From assembly GCF_900188035.1 (NCBI RefSeq), contig NZ_FZNN01000013.1:1-64000 (forward strand): a DNA stretch of 64,000 nucleotides. The letters run 5' to 3'. This stretch comes from Puniceibacterium sediminis. GTDB taxonomy: Bacteria > Pseudomonadota > Alphaproteobacteria > Rhodobacterales > Rhodobacteraceae. The position numbers were made by a program, and so were the translations under genes. Below are positions 61,166 to 64,000 of the stretch, one piece after another (positions within the stretch are counted from its first letter, which is position 1; every line of letters starts with the position of its first letter). The notes below the pieces were generated by a model. It made no database searches. It had not been told where the DNA came from and worked only from the letters and a program-made list of their open reading frames with translations.

Positions 61166-62370
61166 CAGAGAAAGCTCCTTCCCGGGCCCATGGCCCCTAC
61201 GCCAAGATGCGCTGCGATGGACGCGGCGACATCGGCAAATGCGATCTGGCCCAGCGTACCACTGCCGACCCCGTGGATCAGCACCGGCACCCGTTCGCGG
61301 GTGTGGTCCGTGCCGCTCCATGTGGGGTCATTGCCGTGATCCGCCGTAAGGCACAAGAGGTCACCGTCGTGAAGGCGCGGGATCAACCGCCCGATTTCGG
61401 CGTCAAACCATTCGAGCGCGCGCGCATAGCCAGACACATCGCGCCGGTGCCCCCAAAGGCTGTCGAACTCGACAAAGTTGGCGAATGTCAGGCTGCCTTC
61501 GGGTGCGGTGTCGACCAGATCGCCCAGATGCCCCATCAGCACATCATCCGTTCCCTTACGGACCTCGTCGATGCCCTGCATCGAAAAGATGTCGCCGATC
61601 TTGCCCACGGCAAAGACCGCGCGCCCGGCGTCCTGTACCCAGTTCGTCAGTACCGGCGCGGGCGGCGTGATTGCATAGTCGTGTCGGTTGCCTGTCCTGC
61701 GGAATGCGCCCTCTGTCCCGACAAAGGGCCGCGCGATCACCCGCCCCACCTTCATCGCGTGCAGATGCGGTGCCAGCGCTTCGCAAAGGTCATACAACCG
61801 CTGCAAACCGAAAACCTCTTCATGGGCCGCGATCTGAAACACAGAGTCAGCTGAAGTGTAGCAGATCGGCTGGCCGGTACGAAGATGCTCGGCCCCGAAA
61901 CGGTCGATCATCACCGTGCCCGAGCCGTGGCAATTGCCCAGAATCCCGTCGGTCCCCGCGCGCTGGCAGGTGAGTCGAACAATTTCGTCGGGAAACGCGG
62001 GCACCTGATCCGGGAAATAGTGCCAGTCCCAGGGTACGGGCAGCCCGGCCAACTCCCAATGGCCCGATGGCGTGTCCTTGCCGCGTGATGTCTCGGTCGC
62101 AGCGCCCCAGCGCCCGGTTGGTACCGCGTCCAGCCCCGGAGCCACCAAGCCAGAAGCCAGCCGCACAGCCGCCCCCAAGCCCAGACCGTCCAGCACAGGT
62201 ATCTGCAGCGGCCCCGATCGGCCCTCTTCAGCCAGCCCGGCGGCGCAGGCCTGCGCGATATGGCCCAGCGTGTTGGCTCCGACATCGGGCAAGGCGCCGT
62301 TGAAATATGCAGCGGCATCCGGCGCGCCGCCGATCCCGACGGAATCCATCACCACCAGAAAAGCCCGCAT
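61165..62370 (-). CDS. deoB: Phosphopentomutase
   Basis: 401 aa. Mn-binding MDSVGIGGAPDA at the N-terminus and TADHGNDPTWSGTDHTRE near the C-terminus, as in alkaline-phosphatase-like phosphomutases. Interconverts (deoxy)ribose 1- and 5-phosphate. AAGGGGG precedes the ATG. A 135-base gap with the dispersed motif separates it from deoA. Confidence 0.96.
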   Translation of the reverse strand: MRAFLVVMDSVGIGGAPDAAAYFNGALPDVGANTLGHIAQACAAGLAEEGRSGPLQIPVLDGLGLGAAVRLASGLVAPGLDAVPTGRWGAATETSRGKDTPSGHWELAGLPVPWDWHYFPDQVPAFPDEIVRLTCQRAGTDGILGNCHGSGTVMIDRFGAEHLRTGQPICYTSADSVFQIAAHEEVFGLQRLYDLCEALAPHLHAMKVGRVIARPFVGTEGAFRRTGNRHDYAITPPAPVLTNWVQDAGRAVFAVGKIGDIFSMQGIDEVRKGTDDVLMGHLGDLVDTAPEGSLTFANFVEFDSLWGHRRDVSGYARALEWFDAEIGRLIPRLHDGDLLCLTADHGNDPTWSGTDHTRERVPVLIHGVGSGTLGQIAFADVAASIAAHLGVGAMGPGRSFL

Positions 62371-62415
62371 CTCAGCCCCCTTGTCCAAAGTCAGGTGTCA
62401 CCGGAACCCGCTGAT

Positions 62416-62435
62416 TCTTCTCTTTCCTAATACGC
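62416..62435 (-). repeat. Copy 3 of a 20-bp dispersed intergenic motif
   Basis: Minus strand GCGTATTAGGAAAGAGAAGA, one mismatch to copy 2. It lies 46-65 bases upstream of deoB, between deoA and deoB. Confidence 0.7.
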
Positions 62436-62505
62436 CGGGGGGCGCAAAGCGCAGCGCCCCTCGATCCTGCACCCACAACCCGCGAAAATTCAGGCCAAAG
62501 CGCGT

Positions 62506-63807
62506 TCATCCCAGCCGTTCCCGTACCAGAGGCGCGACTTCAGGCGTCCCGCCAATCGTCATTGCCGCACGCACCGCGATCACTGCCGCCTCGGCCGCAT
62601 CCGTGCGCGCAGCATGCACCCGCGCCAGCGGCTGTCCCTTCGCCACCTGTGTCCCCAGCGGCAGAACGTCGGAGAGGCCAACGCTCGGGTCTACAACGTC
62701 ACTCTCAACCTGACGACCGCCGCCCAGCGCAACCACGGCCAGCCCCAGGGCTTCTCCGTCGATAGCGGAGATTACTCCGGCCTCGGGTGCTGCTACCTCG
62801 CAGATCACCGTGGCCTCGGGCAGGAAGCGCTGCCAGTGTTCGACAAATCCGACCGGGCCGCCCATTGCCGCCACCATGCGCCCGAACCGCTCCGCCGCAG
62901 CGCCCGAGGCCAACGCCTGCCCGATTCGCGCCGCGCCCTCCTCGGGCGATCCGCACAACCCGGCGCTGTGCAGCAAGGTACCGCCCAAGGCCTCGCTCAG
63001 CTCCCCCAGCCGCCCATGTTGCGCCCCGGTCAGCACCAGCATTGAGGCGTCGACCTCAAGCGCATTGCCCAACGAATGTGCAAGGGGCTGCGACATGTCG
63101 GTGATCAGCGCGGTCGTGGGACAGCCCGCCGCGGTTGCGGTGTCCACCAACGCCCGGGCCAGCGCCCGCGCCTCATCCTCGGACTTCATGAAGGCGCCCG
63201 AGCCGACCTTGACGTCAAGCACGAGCCCGTCCAGTCCCGCCGCCAGCTTCTTGGACAGGATCGATGCACAGATCAGGTCGAGGGACTCAACAGTCCCGGT
63301 CACATCCCGCACCGCATAGAGCCGCCTGTCCGCCGGAGCGATATCCTTGCTGGCGCTGACGATGGCGCAACCCGCCTTTGCCACCACATCGCGGAAACCG
63401 GCTTCGTTCAGTGTTGTCACGACGCCGGGGATCGCCTCCATCTTGTCCAGCGTCCCGCCGGTATGCCCAAGGCCCCGGCCCGAAATCATCGGCACGTAGA
63501 CACCGCAGGCCGCCAGCGCAGGGGCCAGTACGAGGGAAACGCAGTCGCCGACACCGCCGGTCGAATGCTTGTCCAGTACCGGCGCATCCATCTCCCAGCG
63601 CAGTACGCGACCCGAATCCCGCATGGCGCAGGTCAGGGCAACACGCCCCTCATCGCACAGCCCGCGCAAGCAGACCCCCATGGCAAAGGCCCCGGCCTGT
63701 GCATCGCTGACGCGGCCGTCCGCCAGCCCGTTTGCAAACCATGTCAGGGCTTCGGCCGATGGCTCTTCGCCCCGGCGCAAGCATGCGATGACCTGACGCG
63801 CATCCAT
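62506..63807 (-). CDS. deoA: Thymidine phosphorylase
   Basis: 433 aa. The phosphate-binding KHSTGGVGD motif, MISGRGLGHTGGTLDKMEAIPG and the C-terminal all-beta domain (VISAIDGEALGLAVVALGGGR) are all present. Cleaves thymidine and deoxyuridine with phosphate. The ATG at 63807 shares one base with the cdd stop (TGATG). Confidence 0.96.
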   Translation of the reverse strand: MDARQVIACLRRGEEPSAEALTWFANGLADGRVSDAQAGAFAMGVCLRGLCDEGRVALTCAMRDSGRVLRWEMDAPVLDKHSTGGVGDCVSLVLAPALAACGVYVPMISGRGLGHTGGTLDKMEAIPGVVTTLNEAGFRDVVAKAGCAIVSASKDIAPADRRLYAVRDVTGTVESLDLICASILSKKLAAGLDGLVLDVKVGSGAFMKSEDEARALARALVDTATAAGCPTTALITDMSQPLAHSLGNALEVDASMLVLTGAQHGRLGELSEALGGTLLHSAGLCGSPEEGAARIGQALASGAAAERFGRMVAAMGGPVGFVEHWQRFLPEATVICEVAAPEAGVISAIDGEALGLAVVALGGGRQVESDVVDPSVGLSDVLPLGTQVAKGQPLARVHAARTDAAEAAVIAVRAAMTIGGTPEVAPLVRERLG

Positions 63808-64000
63808 CACACGTTGTCCATATGGCCCTTGCCAAAGGCACCGGGCAACAATTCCGCGACCGTCATCGCCTTTTCAACGCCATCCACGGTGGCCATTGTC
63901 ACGACAACGTCCGAGCCTGCGAATTCGGCCAGCTTCTGGCGGCAGCCGCCGCAGGGCGGCACCGGGTTCGGGCTGTCGGCGATCACATAGACTTCGGCAA
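63807..64000 (-). CDS. cdd: Cytidine deaminase, partial (N-terminus beyond window)
   Basis: The last ~64 codons only. The second zinc motif PCGGCRQKLAEF is visible and the family C-terminus (LLPGAFGKGHMDNV) follows. Deaminates cytidine to uridine. Head of the visible salvage operon; the start and the promoter lie outside the window. Confidence 0.93.
   Translation of the reverse strand, partial: AEVYVIADSPNPVPPCGGCRQKLAEFAGSDVVVTMATVDGVEKAMTVAELLPGAFGKGHMDNV

Overview
The window reads as chromosome of a GC-rich marine alphaproteobacterium of the Roseobacter/Rhodobacterales type. The reasons are the high GC and strong G/C third-position bias, the gene content (a membrane formate dehydrogenase with DUF3305/DUF3306 partners, TAXI-TRAP transport, a MerR/acyl-CoA dehydrogenase/thiolase/FadJ beta-oxidation cluster, a cdd-deoA-deoB-add-upp salvage operon) and sigma70-like sites of the form TTGnCn-17/18-TAGGCT. 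No rRNA, intact tRNA, CRISPR array, transposase or prophage was seen. Genus cannot be fixed from the sequence alone.

0.3-3.2 kb: a PAP2/haloperoxidase-like protein with an N-terminal Gly-Val-Gln repeat, divergent from a SARP-type winged-helix regulator with a TPR-like C-terminus. 3.2-17.4 kb: a respiratory formate dehydrogenase locus. A minus-strand accessory operon (DUF6494, Mrp/ApbC ATPase, ligase-like DUF4444 protein, DUF6505) and a 654-aa polyferredoxin flank a plus-strand operon (DUF3305, DUF3306, TorD chaperone, 62-aa Tat peptide, catalytic FDH, Fe-S beta subunit, cytochrome b gamma subunit, WD40-cytochrome c fusion, 49-aa membrane peptide). A second periplasmic cytochrome c carries what looks like one lobe of a tungstate-binding protein.

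17.4-30.2 kb: a minus-strand cluster of TAXI-TRAP transporter, nitrilase-type amidase, Orn/Lys/Arg decarboxylase, ATP-grasp ligase, C45 Ntn-hydrolase and class III aminotransferase, with a divergent XRE-cupin (PuuR-like) regulator. It has the logic of a polyamine or basic amino acid conjugation pathway and is the best candidate here for an undescribed system. Four 7-bp direct repeats at an exact 11-bp period lie just upstream of the aminotransferase.

30.2-46.9 kb: mixed housekeeping and transport genes: a GltB-like FMN protein, two low-GC membrane genes of probable foreign origin, trpA, an epimerase, DUF1007 with a Ni/Co exporter, two MATE exporters, an MFS exporter, rplY, pth, DUF2237, an operon of two Asp-rich PepSY proteins with a membrane-bound LuxR-type regulator, trpB, and two PaaI thioesterases.

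47-59.4 kb: two MerR regulators and an acyl-CoA oxidation cluster (acyl-CoA dehydrogenase, GST, thiolase, a tandem-domain unknown, two cupins, FadJ, acyl-CoA ligase), with what may be a leftover FadJ start fragment upstream of the cupins, then a conserved membrane protein. 59.5-64 kb: the nucleoside salvage operon cdd-deoA-deoB-add-upp on the minus strand, cut by the window edge inside cdd.

Gene starts were chosen by Shine-Dalgarno position, overlap with the neighbour and family length. All functional calls come from motif reading without database search.
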